This document shows positions 6,992 through 15,380 of a stretch of 64,000 nucleotides of DNA, piece after piece. The translations under genes were made by a program, and so were the position numbers. The first letter of the stretch is position 1. Each line of letters begins with the position of its first letter. A model generated the notes under the pieces. The model had not been told where the DNA came from. It ran no database searches and saw only the letters and a list, made by a program, of their open reading frames with translations. This DNA is from JAKFDI01 sp044508835. Lineage in GTDB: Bacteria > Pseudomonadota > Gammaproteobacteria > Burkholderiales > Burkholderiaceae_C. Location: assembly GCA_044508835.1 (NCBI GenBank), contig JBIQHD010000008.1:1-64000 (forward strand), given 5' to 3'.

Positions 6992-8772
6992 GGCATCGCT
7001 CCCTTGGCCGCCGGCTGCACCGCGGCGCCCGTGGCCGGCGCTTCGTGCGCCTCGGGCTCGTGCCCGCCCTCTTCCGGCGGCGCGTTCTGCGCCACGAAGT
7101 CCTCGCGCGCCCCCGGCACGCCGTAGGCATAGGCCCAGCGGTAGACCACCGGCGGCCGCTCGCCCCAGTTGCCGTGCGCCGGCGGCGTGTCGGGCGTGAA
7201 CCATTCGAGCGAGGCCGCGCGCCACGGGTTGGGCACGGCGCGGCGCCCGCGCAGCGCGCTCCACACGAGGTTGAAGACGAACAGCAGCTGCACCGCCGCG
7301 ATGCCCAGCGCCACGACGGTGATCCACACGTTGAGCAGGTGCGCCGAGGGCGGGATGAACTGGTAGCCCTCGAAGTGGTGGTAGCGCCGGGGCATGCCGA
7401 GGATGCCGAGGTAGTGCATCGGGAAGAAGATGGCGTAGGTGCCGAGGAAGGTGACCCAGAAGTGCACGTGCCCGAGCCGGTCGTCCAGCATGCGCCCGGT
7501 GATCTTGGGGAACCAGTGGTAGATGGCGCCGAACACCACCAGCAGCGGCGCCACGCCCATGACCATGTGGAAGTGGGCGACGACGAAGTAGGTGCCCGAC
7601 AGCGGGATGTCCACGCTCACGTTGCCGAGGAACAGGCCCGTCAGCCCGCCGATGGCGAAGGTGCAGATGAAGGCCAGCGCGAACAGCATCGGCACCGTGA
7701 GGTGGATGTCGCCGCGCCACAGCGTGAGCAGCCAGTTGTAGACCTTGATCGCCGTGGGCACGGCGATGATGAGCGTGCTCGTCGCGAAGAAGAAGCCGAA
7801 GTACGGGTTCATGCCCGAGACGAACATGTGGTGCGCCCACACGACGAAGCTCAGCCCCCCGATCACGACGATGGCCCACACCATCATGCGGTAGCCGAAG
7901 ATGGCCTTGCGCGCATGCACGCTGATGAGGTCGGACACGATGCCGAAGGCCGGCAGCGCGACGATGTAGACCTCCGGGTGGCCGAAGAACCAGAACAGGT
8001 GCTGGAACAGCAGCGGGCTGCCGCCGCCGTAGCCGGTGGCCTGGCCCATCGACACCACCGCCGGCATGAAGAAGCTGCTGCCCAGCAGCCGGTCGAACAG
8101 CATCATCACGCCGCTCACGAACAGCGCCGGGAAGGCCAGCAGCGCGAGGATGGTGGCGATGAAGATGCCCCACACCGTGAGCGGCATGCGCATCAGCGTC
8201 ATGCCGCGGCAGCGCGCCTGCAGCACCGTGGTCACGTAGTTGAGGCCGCCCATCGTCGTGGCCACGATGAAGATGAGCAGCGACACCAGCATCAGCACGA
8301 TGCCGCCCTCGTGGCCGGGCGTGCCGGGCAGGATGGCCTGCGGCGGGTAGAGCGTCCAGCCGGCGCCGGTGGGCCCGCCGGGCACGAAGAAGCTCGCGAT
8401 CAGCACCAGCACCGACAGCAGGTAGACCCAGAAGCTCAGCATGTTCATGAACGGGAACACCATGTCCCGCGCGCCCACCATGAGCGGGATCAGGTAGTTG
8501 CCGAAGCCGCCGAGGAACAGCGCCGTGAGCAGGTAGATCACCATGATCATCCCGTGCATCGTGGCGAACTGGTAGTAGCGCTCGGGTGTGATGAACTCGA
8601 ACCGGCCGGGGAAGCCGAGCTGCAGCCGCATCAGGTTGGACAGCGCCACGCCCACCAGCCCGACCACGATGGCCGTGCCGCCGTACTGCAGGGCGATCAC
8701 CTTGTGGTCCTGGCTCCAGACGTACCTCGTCCAGAAGCCCTGCGGGGCGTGGGCGGATGCCGCGTAGGCCAT
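6988..8772 (-). CDS. coxA: Cytochrome c oxidase subunit I
   Basis: A 594-residue catalytic subunit of a haem-copper oxidase with about 12 helices. The active-site motif WFFGHPEVYIVALPAFG holds a CuB His and the cross-linked Tyr region. VWAHHMFVSGM holds the two further CuB histidines. VVAHFHMVMGVAPLL near residue 400 carries the haem a/a3 ligands. It reduces oxygen to water and pumps protons in the inner membrane. The hydrophilic C-terminal tail (residues ~545-594) is Glu/Ala/Pro-rich. It is 10 bases downstream of coxB and overlaps the next subunit III gene. Confidence 0.97.
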   Translation of the reverse strand: MAYAASAHAPQGFWTRYVWSQDHKVIALQYGGTAIVVGLVGVALSNLMRLQLGFPGRFEFITPERYYQFATMHGMIMVIYLLTALFLGGFGNYLIPLMVGARDMVFPFMNMLSFWVYLLSVLVLIASFFVPGGPTGAGWTLYPPQAILPGTPGHEGGIVLMLVSLLIFIVATTMGGLNYVTTVLQARCRGMTLMRMPLTVWGIFIATILALLAFPALFVSGVMMLFDRLLGSSFFMPAVVSMGQATGYGGGSPLLFQHLFWFFGHPEVYIVALPAFGIVSDLISVHARKAIFGYRMMVWAIVVIGGLSFVVWAHHMFVSGMNPYFGFFFATSTLIIAVPTAIKVYNWLLTLWRGDIHLTVPMLFALAFICTFAIGGLTGLFLGNVSVDIPLSGTYFVVAHFHMVMGVAPLLVVFGAIYHWFPKITGRMLDDRLGHVHFWVTFLGTYAIFFPMHYLGILGMPRRYHHFEGYQFIPPSAHLLNVWITVVALGIAAVQLLFVFNLVWSALRGRRAVPNPWRAASLEWFTPDTPPAHGNWGERPPVVYRWAYAYGVPGAREDFVAQNAPPEEGGHEPEAHEAPATGAAVQPAAKGAMP

Positions 8773-8782
8773 CGCCGCCGCC

Positions 8783-9898
8783 TCAGTTCGCCGCGCCCAG
8801 CGACTTGATGTGCGCCACCAGCGCCGCGAGCTCGTCGTCGCTCGTCGGGATGACGGGCATCACCGCCGGGAAGCCCTTGATGCTGCGCGCCTTCGGGTCG
8901 CGGATGAAGCTGCGCAGGAAGTCCTCGTCCACCCGCGCCGTGCCGCCGCCGTCGAGGTTTTCGGTCTTGCCGTACAGGCCCTTCCACGTCGGGCCGACGC
9001 CGGGGCTGCCGTCCGCCGAGTGGCAGGCCGTGCAGCCCTTGCTCTGCGCCAGCGCCCGGCCGCGCGCGGCGAGGGAGCCGGCGCCGCCAGCCGCCGCGGC
9101 AGGCTCGCGGCTGCGCGCGAAGGTGGGCTGCGCCTTCACCCAGGCGGCGAAGGCGGCCTCGTCCTCGACCACCACGTGGCCGCGCATGTCCGGGTGGCCC
9201 ACGCCGCACAGCTGCGCGCACATCGACTCGTAGCGCCCCGCCTGCGTGGGCGTGAACCAGAAGCTGCTCACCTGCCCCGGCACGATGTTCATGCGCGCGC
9301 GGAACGGCGGCACGAAGAAGTCGTGCAGCACGTCGAGCGAGCGCAGCACCACCTTGACCGGCCGGTTCAGCGGCAGGTGCACCTCGTTGCCGAGCACCAG
9401 CACGTCGTCCTGCGCGTCGGCGTCGCGCGGGTCGATGCCCAGCGGGTTGTCGCCCGAGACGAAGCGCGCGTCGCTGCGCCCGAGCGTGCCGCCCTCGCCC
9501 GCCAGGCGGAAGCGCCACTGCCACTGCGTGCCCACCACCTCGAGCGTGAGCGCGTCGGCCGGCGGGCGCACGTAGGCCGCGTACACCACCAGGCCGGGCG
9601 CCAGCAGGCCGACGATGCCGACGGTGGTGAGGCCGATCAGCCAGCGCTCGAGCCGCGGGCTCCCGGGTTCGTAGGCGGCGCGCCGGGGCTGGCCCTCACG
9701 GTGGCGGAAGCGCCACAGCGCCAGGACGACGAACAGGTTGATGGCGACGAAGAACGCGCCGGTGACCACCAGCGTGATCCGCAGCGTGTCGTCCATCGAC
9801 TGCCAGTTGGAGGCAAGCGGCGTGGTCCACCACGGCGTGAACACGTGGAACAGCACCGAGCCGAGCGCGATCGCCAGCAGGGCGATGGCGATGGCCAT
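8783..9898 (-). CDS. coxB: Cytochrome c oxidase subunit II with fused cytochrome c domain
   Basis: A 371-residue electron-entry subunit. An N-terminal hydrophobic segment and a second helix (residues ~42-66) anchor a periplasmic cupredoxin domain. The CuA motif is CAQLCGVGHPDMRG (Cys-x3-Cys with His and Met). A C-terminal class I cytochrome c domain (residues ~275-371) has the haem site GCTACH and likely a Met ligand near its end. The fusion defines a caa3-type oxidase that takes electrons from cytochrome c or directly from the bc1 complex. It appears to be first in the oxidase operon; GGGAG precedes the ATG at 9898. Confidence 0.95.
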   Translation of the reverse strand: MAIAIALLAIALGSVLFHVFTPWWTTPLASNWQSMDDTLRITLVVTGAFFVAINLFVVLALWRFRHREGQPRRAAYEPGSPRLERWLIGLTTVGIVGLLAPGLVVYAAYVRPPADALTLEVVGTQWQWRFRLAGEGGTLGRSDARFVSGDNPLGIDPRDADAQDDVLVLGNEVHLPLNRPVKVVLRSLDVLHDFFVPPFRARMNIVPGQVSSFWFTPTQAGRYESMCAQLCGVGHPDMRGHVVVEDEAAFAAWVKAQPTFARSREPAAAAGGAGSLAARGRALAQSKGCTACHSADGSPGVGPTWKGLYGKTENLDGGGTARVDEDFLRSFIRDPKARSIKGFPAVMPVIPTSDDELAALVAHIKSLGAAN

Positions 9899-9931
9899 GG
9901 TGCACTCCCGCCGGGCGCCGCGCGCCTGCCG

Positions 9932-10453
9932 TCATGTCGTGTCGGCCGCGCCGGTGGCGCCCGGCCGCGCGAGCTTCCAGTAGAGCAGCGACGCGGCCAT
10001 GCCGAACACCAGGTGGGCGATGAGCGTGGCCCAGCCGCGCAGCTCGGCGAACCACGGGAACACCTGCGTCATCACGTGGAAGTTGACGAGGTACAGCGCG
10101 GCGCCGAACAGCGCGCCCAGCACCTGCATCATCCCGGCGCTCTGCTCGTAGTGCAGCCGCCCGATCAGGAAGCCCAGCACCAGGCCGAACACCACGCCGA
10201 GCACGTAGTGGGTGACGAGCGCCACGGCCAGCACGTCGAAGTTCGGGCCGCTGCTCTCCAGCGCGGCCGGCCCCATCGCCAGCGCCGCGACGAGCGAGGA
10301 GATGCGCCACGGGCCGTCGATGCTGGTGCTGGCCGCCCACACGAGCTCCAGCAGCATCAGCACCGCGCCGGCGGCGAAGCCGGCCACGGCCGCCGCGGCC
10401 CAGTCGGTCGACCGGGCGCGCGCCCAGCCGGGGGCATGAATGTGAAGTTCCAT
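9932..10453 (-). CDS. Uncharacterised four-helix inner-membrane protein
   Basis: A 173-residue protein with about four long hydrophobic segments, for example AAVAGFAAGAVLMLLELVW, VLAVALVTHYVLGVVFGLVL and MQVLGALFGAALYLVNFHVM. No family was recognised. ATG 10453 was chosen over GTG 10465 because GGAGG lies five bases before it. It sits 33 bases upstream of coxB and downstream of the DUF1269 gene in the same direction. That places it with the terminal oxidase, but no cofactor ligands or assembly-factor motif are evident. Confidence 0.7.
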   Translation of the reverse strand: MELHIHAPGWARARSTDWAAAAVAGFAAGAVLMLLELVWAASTSIDGPWRISSLVAALAMGPAALESSGPNFDVLAVALVTHYVLGVVFGLVLGFLIGRLHYEQSAGMMQVLGALFGAALYLVNFHVMTQVFPWFAELRGWATLIAHLVFGMAASLLYWKLARPGATGAADTT

Positions 10454-10492
10454 GTGCACCTCCACGAAGGACGTGGCGCCGCCGGGCGCGGC

Positions 10493-11008
10493 TCAGGGGA
10501 AGGCGGGGATGTTCGGTTCCTCGCCCTCGAGGCGCGCCTCGGGGCGGCGGGTCTGCAGCCGCGCCTCGATCTCCGCCACGCGGCCGCGCGGGATGTCGGC
10601 CATCAGCAGGAACTGCCCCTGCGCGACGGCCGCGGAGAAGCGCCTGAGCCGGTGACTGGGCGTGGACACGCCGATGAGGCTGGACGCCCAGGCGCCGAAG
10701 CCGCCGCCCAGGATGCCCAGCACCGCCGCAATGCCCCACTGCGGCTGGTCGCCGACGATGGGGAACACCACCGCCGCCACCGCCCCCACCACCGCGCCGA
10801 CGGCGCCGCCGATCACCAGGCCCTGCTGGGCCGAACGGATCACGTCGGAGGTCTGGAGGATGTTGGCCGCGTGCAGGCCGGTCATGTCGGCGCCCTCGGG
10901 GCCGACGAAGTGGATGTGCTGCTCGGCCACGCGCGCGAGCAGCAGCTCGTCCATCGCGCGCCTGGCGCTCGCCAGGTCGGGCAGCAGCCAGTAGATGCGT
11001 CTGCGCAT
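10493..11008 (-). CDS. DUF1269-like membrane protein
   Basis: A 171-residue protein. A soluble N-terminal alpha/beta region (RRRIYWLLPDLASARRAMDELL, then HIHFVG) is followed by a Gly-rich double membrane hairpin (GLVIGGAVGAVVGAVAAVVF and WGIAAVLGILGGGFGAWASSLIG). The C-terminal end is soluble. This is the layout of DUF1269 proteins, whose function is unknown and which are often stress-linked. A strong AAGGAGG sequence precedes the ATG at 11008. It is divergent from the metallopeptidase gene and upstream of the oxidase-associated membrane gene. Confidence 0.75.
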   Translation of the reverse strand: MRRRIYWLLPDLASARRAMDELLLARVAEQHIHFVGPEGADMTGLHAANILQTSDVIRSAQQGLVIGGAVGAVVGAVAAVVFPIVGDQPQWGIAAVLGILGGGFGAWASSLIGVSTPSHRLRRFSAAVAQGQFLLMADIPRGRVAEIEARLQTRRPEARLEGEEPNIPAFP

Positions 11009-11176
11009 GAGGTTCCTCCTTGTGCCATCGAGACTGCGGGAACTGCGGAACGGGAATGCGGAACGGCAACGCGATCCTTCTACACCCGACGTGCCCCCTC
11101 GCGCGAACAGGGCCATTCCTACCGGGCCTTACCGTTCCTCTCGCACCCGCAACCGCGAGCCGCATACGATGCGGCG

Positions 11177-12319
11177 ATGAGCAGCCCCCCCGACCTGCAC
11201 CCTGTCGCCCCGCGTGCCTACCGCTGCCAGTGCGGGCGGCCGGTCTTCTTCGGCAACACCGCCTGCCTCGCCTGCGGCACGCCGCTCGGCTACGTGCCCG
11301 AGGAGGCGGTGCTGCAGCCGCTGCAGCCGAGCGCGCAGGGCGACGGAAGCTGGCAGCGCTTCGGCGAGACGCGGCCCGACGCGCCGCGCTGGGCGCGCTG
11401 CGACAACTTCGCCTCGGCCGCGGCCTGCAACTGGCTGGTGCGCCTGGATGCGCAGGGCACGGCGCCGCGGCGCTGCGCCGCCTGCCGGCTCAACCGCACC
11501 ATTCCCGACCTGTCCGACGCACACAACCAGTTGCTGTGGTCACGCATCGAGACGGCGAAGCGGCGCGTGGTCTCGCAGCTCATGGCGCTCGGCCTGCCGG
11601 TGGCGACGAAGATGGGGGAGGACCCGGCGCACGGCCTCGCCTTCGACCTCATCCGCACCTTGCCCGGCGAGGCGCCGGTGATGACCGGCCACCACGGCGG
11701 CGTGATCACGATCGACATCGAGGAGGCCGACGACGCCACGCGCGAGCGCGTGCGCGCCGCCATGGGCGAGCCCTACCGCACGCTGCTCGGCCACTTCCGC
11801 CACGAGCTGGGCCACTACTACTGGGAGCGGCTGGTGGCCGGTACGGCCTGGCTGGAACCCTTCCGCGCGCAGTTCGGCGACGAGCGCCGCGACTACGCCG
11901 CCGCCCTGCGCGCCAACTACGAGGCCGGCCCGCCCGCCGACTGGCCGCGGCGCTTCGTGAGCGCCTACGCGAGCAGCCATCCGTGGGAGGACTGGGCCGA
12001 GACCTTCGCCCACTACCTGCACATCGTCGACACGGTGGACACCGCGCTGAGCTTCGGCATCGACCCGGCGCGCCTCGCGCTCGACGCCGAGCCCTACGCC
12101 GCGCGGGACCTGTGGCGCCCCGACGATGCGCAGGGCGGCGCCTTCCTGCGGCGGCTGCAGGCCTGGGTGTCGCTCGCCGCAGTGATGAACGAGATGTCGC
12201 GCAGCATGGGCCAGACCGACTTCTATCCCTTCGTGCTGCCGCACGCGGCGGTGGCCAAGCTGCATTTCATCCACAGCGTGGTGCGCGGGAACGCCGCGGC
12301 GGCCGCCCCGGGCCGCTGA
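11177..12319 (+). CDS. Zinc-ribbon putative metallopeptidase
   Basis: A 380-residue protein. An N-terminal double zinc ribbon uses CQCGRPVFFGNTACLACG (residues ~17-34) and a later C-x2-C pair (RRCAACRLN). It is followed by a zincin-like domain with HELGHYYWERL near residue 218 (HExxH) and a downstream EDWAETFAHYLHIVDT segment that likely supplies the third ligand. This matches the 'zinc-ribbon and putative peptidase' family (DUF2248). No signal peptide is present, so it is cytosolic; the substrate is unknown. A TACGAT hexamer ends six bases before the ATG, suggesting a leaderless message. Confidence 0.85.
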   Translation: MSSPPDLHPVAPRAYRCQCGRPVFFGNTACLACGTPLGYVPEEAVLQPLQPSAQGDGSWQRFGETRPDAPRWARCDNFASAAACNWLVRLDAQGTAPRRCAACRLNRTIPDLSDAHNQLLWSRIETAKRRVVSQLMALGLPVATKMGEDPAHGLAFDLIRTLPGEAPVMTGHHGGVITIDIEEADDATRERVRAAMGEPYRTLLGHFRHELGHYYWERLVAGTAWLEPFRAQFGDERRDYAAALRANYEAGPPADWPRRFVSAYASSHPWEDWAETFAHYLHIVDTVDTALSFGIDPARLALDAEPYAARDLWRPDDAQGGAFLRRLQAWVSLAAVMNEMSRSMGQTDFYPFVLPHAAVAKLHFIHSVVRGNAAAAAPGR

Positions 12320-12379
12320 TCGGCCGGCGTGCGCCGCCGGGCCGTGCGCCGGCCCGCGCCGCCGCAGGCCGGCGATACG

Positions 12380-13177
12380 ATGCGCGCCATGCTCCGCCGC
12401 CGCCTTGTCCTCGCGGGCGCCGCCTGCGCCGCCGCTTCGTCGTCGCCCCTCTTCGCCGCGGCGCCCGGGCGCCTGGCCGACCCGCTGCGGCTGGCGGTGG
12501 ACGACGCGCTGGCCGAGTCGGGCCTCGCCAGGCGGCTGCAGGGCAGCTTCGGCCGCGACACCGGCCTCGCGCTGCACGTGATCCCGCAGCCGGCCACGGC
12601 GCTGCTCGCGGCACTGGAGCGCGGCGAGCACGACGCCGCGCTGTGCAACGCGCCGCGCGCGGAAGAGGCGCTGGCGGCGCAGGGCCTGGTGACCGACCGG
12701 CGCGCCGTCGGCCGCGCCGAGTTCGTGCTCGTGGGGCCGGCCGCGCTCGCCAAGCCGCTGGATGCGCGCGGCGATGCGGCGCTGGCCGTGCAGCGCCTGG
12801 CGCAGGTGCAGGCCGCCTTCCTCACCCGCGGCGACGGCAGCGGCACGCACCTGGCCGAGCAGGCGCTGTGGCGCGCCGCCGCCACCGCGCCGCAGGCGCC
12901 GTGGTACCTGCCGGCCAGCGCCTCCGGCCGCTGGTGGGACGAGGCGCGCGCGCGCAACGCCTGCATGCTGGTCGACCGCGGCGCCTGGGCGGCGCACCGG
13001 CTGCCGGGCTTCGCCGTGCTGTCCGAGGACGCCGCGCGCCTCGCCGTCGACGTGCACGTGATGCGCTCCTTCCGCTCCCGCCACCCGAGCGCCCGGCTGC
13101 TGGCGAACTGGCTCTCGGGCCGGCTCGGGCGGCGCGCGGTCGACGGCACGCCCGGCTACCGGCTGCCGCCGGGCTGA
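12380..13177 (+). CDS. Periplasmic tungstate/molybdate-type substrate-binding protein
   Basis: A 265-residue exported protein with an N-terminal RRR and a hydrophobic stretch (LVLAGAACAAASSSPLFA) forming a signal peptide. The mature part has the TupA-like type 2 periplasmic-binding fold: LLAALERGEHDAALCNAPRAEE, FVLVGPAA and FLTRGDGSGTHLAEQALW, the last typical of the oxyanion pocket. No ABC permease or ATPase gene is adjacent, so it is an orphan receptor. A second ATG at 12389 lies seven bases after TACGAT and may be the real start. The MOSC protein downstream hints at molybdenum or tungsten metabolism. Confidence 0.75.
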   Translation: MRAMLRRRLVLAGAACAAASSSPLFAAAPGRLADPLRLAVDDALAESGLARRLQGSFGRDTGLALHVIPQPATALLAALERGEHDAALCNAPRAEEALAAQGLVTDRRAVGRAEFVLVGPAALAKPLDARGDAALAVQRLAQVQAAFLTRGDGSGTHLAEQALWRAAATAPQAPWYLPASASGRWWDEARARNACMLVDRGAWAAHRLPGFAVLSEDAARLAVDVHVMRSFRSRHPSARLLANWLSGRLGRRAVDGTPGYRLPPG

Positions 13178-13219
13178 CCCCGCGGGGCGCCCGCCGGGCG
13201 CTCGGGCATCATCGCGGGC

Positions 13220-13798
13220 ATGCGGATCCTCAGCGTCAACGTTGCGCGCCCGGGCTTCATGGAGATCCAGGGCCGGCAGGTGCTCACGGCCATCGGCAAG
13301 CGCCCGGTCGACGGCCCGGTGGCCGTGCGCGCGCTCAACCTCGACGGCGACGAGCAGGCCGACCTGTCCGTGCACGGCGGCCTCGCCAAGGCGGTGTACG
13401 CCTACCCGGTCGAGCACTACCCGTTCTGGCGGACGGTGCGCGCGCAGGCCCGGGCGGCGGCGTGGGACGCCCCGCTGCCGCACGGCGCGATGGGCGAGAA
13501 CCTCACCGTCGAGGGCCTGCTCGAATCGCAGGTGTGGGTGGGCGACCGCCTGCGCTTTCCCGACTGCGAGCTGGTGGTGAGCGAGCCGCGCTATCCCTGT
13601 TTCAAGTTCAATGCGGCGATGGGGTTCAATCAGGCCGTGAAGCTGATGGCGTCCAGCGCCTGGTGCGGTTACTACCTGGCGGTGCGCACAGCGGGTACCC
13701 TCAGGGCGGCGGACGGCTTCGAGCTGATTCCCGGGCCGCGCGAGGTCGGCATCCAGGAGCTGTTCCGCTCGCGCATGGCACGCGCCAGGTCGGCCTGA
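13220..13798 (+). CDS. MOSC-domain protein (YiiM-like)
   Basis: A 192-residue single MOSC domain. Seen are the N-terminal strand MRILSVNVARPG, the DGDEQADLSVHGGLAKAVYAYP segment (partly: ADLSVHGGLAKAVYAYP), GAMGENLTVEGLLES, and EPRYPCFKF with the conserved Cys used for persulfide or molybdenum-cofactor chemistry. MOSC proteins deliver sulfur to, or bind, the molybdenum cofactor; E. coli YiiM reduces hydroxylated purines. It follows the tungstate-type binding protein by 42 bases on the same strand. Confidence 0.85.
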   Translation: MRILSVNVARPGFMEIQGRQVLTAIGKRPVDGPVAVRALNLDGDEQADLSVHGGLAKAVYAYPVEHYPFWRTVRAQARAAAWDAPLPHGAMGENLTVEGLLESQVWVGDRLRFPDCELVVSEPRYPCFKFNAAMGFNQAVKLMASSAWCGYYLAVRTAGTLRAADGFELIPGPREVGIQELFRSRMARARSA

Positions 13799-13850
13799 GC
13801 ACGGCGCCGGCGCAATTCACGTTCGTTCACTCACCCGAAGGAGAAAAATC

Positions 13851-14348
13851 ATGGGTCTTGTCAGTTTCCTCAAGGACGCGGGCGAAAAGCTCTTCGGCGG
13901 CAAGTCCGCCCAGGCGGCGCCGGCCGCCGCGGCCCCCGCCGCGGACGTGGCGCAGCTCAACGAAACCGCGGCCCAGGCGATCGAGAAGTACATCGCCGCG
14001 CAGAAGCTCACGGCCGAGAACCTGGACGTGAAGTTCGACGGCGCGAGCGGCACCGTCACCGTCTCCGGCACGGCGCCCGACCAGGCGACGAAGGAGAAGA
14101 TCCTGCTGTGCTGCGGCAACGTGAGCGGCGTGGAGAAGGTGAACGACGAGATGACCGTGGCCCAGCCGGCCGACCCCTCGCGCTTCCACACCGTGGTGCG
14201 CGGCGACACGCTGTCGGCCATCGCCAAGACCTACTACGGCAACGCCAACAAGTACCCGCAGATCTTCGAGGCCAACAAGCCGATGCTCACCCACCCGGAC
14301 AAGATCTACCCGGGCCAGGTGCTGCGCATCCCGTCCGACAAGGCCTAA
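13851..14348 (+). CDS. BON-LysM domain protein (YgaU/Kbp-like)
   Basis: A 165-residue protein: a short N-terminal helix MGLVSFLKDAGEKLFGGKS, an Ala/Pro-rich linker, a BON domain (residues ~45-100, including VKFDGASGTVTVSG) and a C-terminal LysM domain (VVRGDTLSAIAKTYYG, ending YPGQVLRIPSDKA). The same order is found in E. coli Kbp/YgaU, a potassium-binding stress protein. No signal peptide is seen, so it may be cytoplasmic. GAAGGAG precedes the ATG. Confidence 0.88.
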   Translation: MGLVSFLKDAGEKLFGGKSAQAAPAAAAPAADVAQLNETAAQAIEKYIAAQKLTAENLDVKFDGASGTVTVSGTAPDQATKEKILLCCGNVSGVEKVNDEMTVAQPADPSRFHTVVRGDTLSAIAKTYYGNANKYPQIFEANKPMLTHPDKIYPGQVLRIPSDKA

Positions 14349-14440
14349 TCCCGCGCGGCCTCCGGGCCGCGCCCCTTCGCCGCGCCGCGGCGCTCCCCCG
14401 GGGCGCTGCGGCGCGCGTCTTTCCCGCCCATCGACTCGCC

Positions 14441-15283
14441 ATGCTCGCCTACCGACACGCCTTCCACGCGGGCAACCACGCCGACGTGCTCAAGCACACC
14501 GTGCTCATGCTGGTTCTTCGCTACATGAACCAGAAGGACAAGCCCTACCGCTTCGTCGACACCCATGCCGGCGCCGGCGGCTACTCGCTCGAAGGCCGCT
14601 ACGCGCAGAAGAAGGGCGAGTACGAGCAGGGCGTGGCGCGGCTGTGGGACCACGCCGGGCTGCCCGAGGCGCTGGCCGGATACGTGGCGCTGGTGCGCCG
14701 CTTCAACGCCGGCGGCAAGCTCGCGCAGTACCCCGGCTCGCCGGCCATCGCGCAGATGACGCTGCGCGCGCAGGACCAGATGCGGCTGTTCGAGCTGCAC
14801 CCGACCGACCACCGCATCCTCGCCGCCTACCTCGGCGAGCAGCGCGGCGTGGAGGTGCGCCATGCCGACGGCTTCGACGGACTGAAGGGCACGCTGCCGC
14901 CGCCGAGCCGCCGCGGCGTGGTGCTGATGGACCCGAGCTACGAGGGCCACAACGACTACGGCCGCGTGATCGCCACCTTGCGCGACGCGATCGCGCGCTT
15001 CGCCGAGGGCGTGTACCTCGTGTGGTACCCGCAGGTCGGCAAGCTGGAAGCCGCGCAGCTACCCAAGCGGCTCGAAGGCGTGGCGCCCAAGGGCTGGCTG
15101 CACGTGCGCCTCACGGTGCAGCAGCCCGACGCCCAGGGCTTCGGCCTGGCCGGCAGCGGCATGTTCGTCATCAACCCGCCGTACACGCTGCACGACGAGC
15201 TGGCCGCGGTGCTGCCGACGCTGGTGGACGTGCTGGGGCAGTACGACGGGGCGAACTACCTGCTGGAGCAGAAGGCGGTGTGA
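14441..15283 (+). CDS. rlmJ: 23S rRNA (adenine-2030-N6)-methyltransferase
   Basis: A 280-residue SAM-dependent methyltransferase matching RlmJ over its whole length. It starts MLAYRHAFHAGNHADVLKH, has the SAM motif FVDTHAGAGGYSLE, the catalytic DPSYEG (the DPP[Y/F]-type motif) near residue 165, and C-terminal GSGMFVINPPYTL. It methylates A2030 of 23S rRNA during ribosome maturation. The ATG at 14441 is 92 bases after the BON-LysM gene. Confidence 0.95.
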   Translation: MLAYRHAFHAGNHADVLKHTVLMLVLRYMNQKDKPYRFVDTHAGAGGYSLEGRYAQKKGEYEQGVARLWDHAGLPEALAGYVALVRRFNAGGKLAQYPGSPAIAQMTLRAQDQMRLFELHPTDHRILAAYLGEQRGVEVRHADGFDGLKGTLPPPSRRGVVLMDPSYEGHNDYGRVIATLRDAIARFAEGVYLVWYPQVGKLEAAQLPKRLEGVAPKGWLHVRLTVQQPDAQGFGLAGSGMFVINPPYTLHDELAAVLPTLVDVLGQYDGANYLLEQKAV

Positions 15284-15314
15284 ACGTCCGCGCTCGCCCA
15301 TGCACGATCCGCTC

Positions 15315-15335
15315 GCCCTGAGCTTGTCGAAGGGC
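15315..15335. repeat. Dispersed palindromic repeat (gccctgagcttgtcgaagggc)
   Basis: An imperfect 21-base palindrome whose outer arms gccct/agggc pair around an agcttgtcga core. The 14-base core occurs inverted at 107-120. Similar short palindromes are common between genes of GC-rich betaproteobacteria. It lies between rlmJ and the CoA-transferase gene. Confidence 0.55.
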
Positions 15336-15380
15336 CCAGGCTGAGCCAGCCGAAGCCCCTCGCATCGCTACGATTCCCCG

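Noticed and set aside
6410..8173. Possibility that coxA and the short subunit III form one fused gene
   Set aside because: coxA has its own stop at 6988-6990, and the subunit III frame has a GTG start overlapping it. No frameshift is needed to explain the sequence.
7045..8808. A 587-codon plus-strand frame opposite coxA
   Set aside because: Composition is dominated by His, Asp and Glu as expected from the antisense of a membrane protein; no start context.
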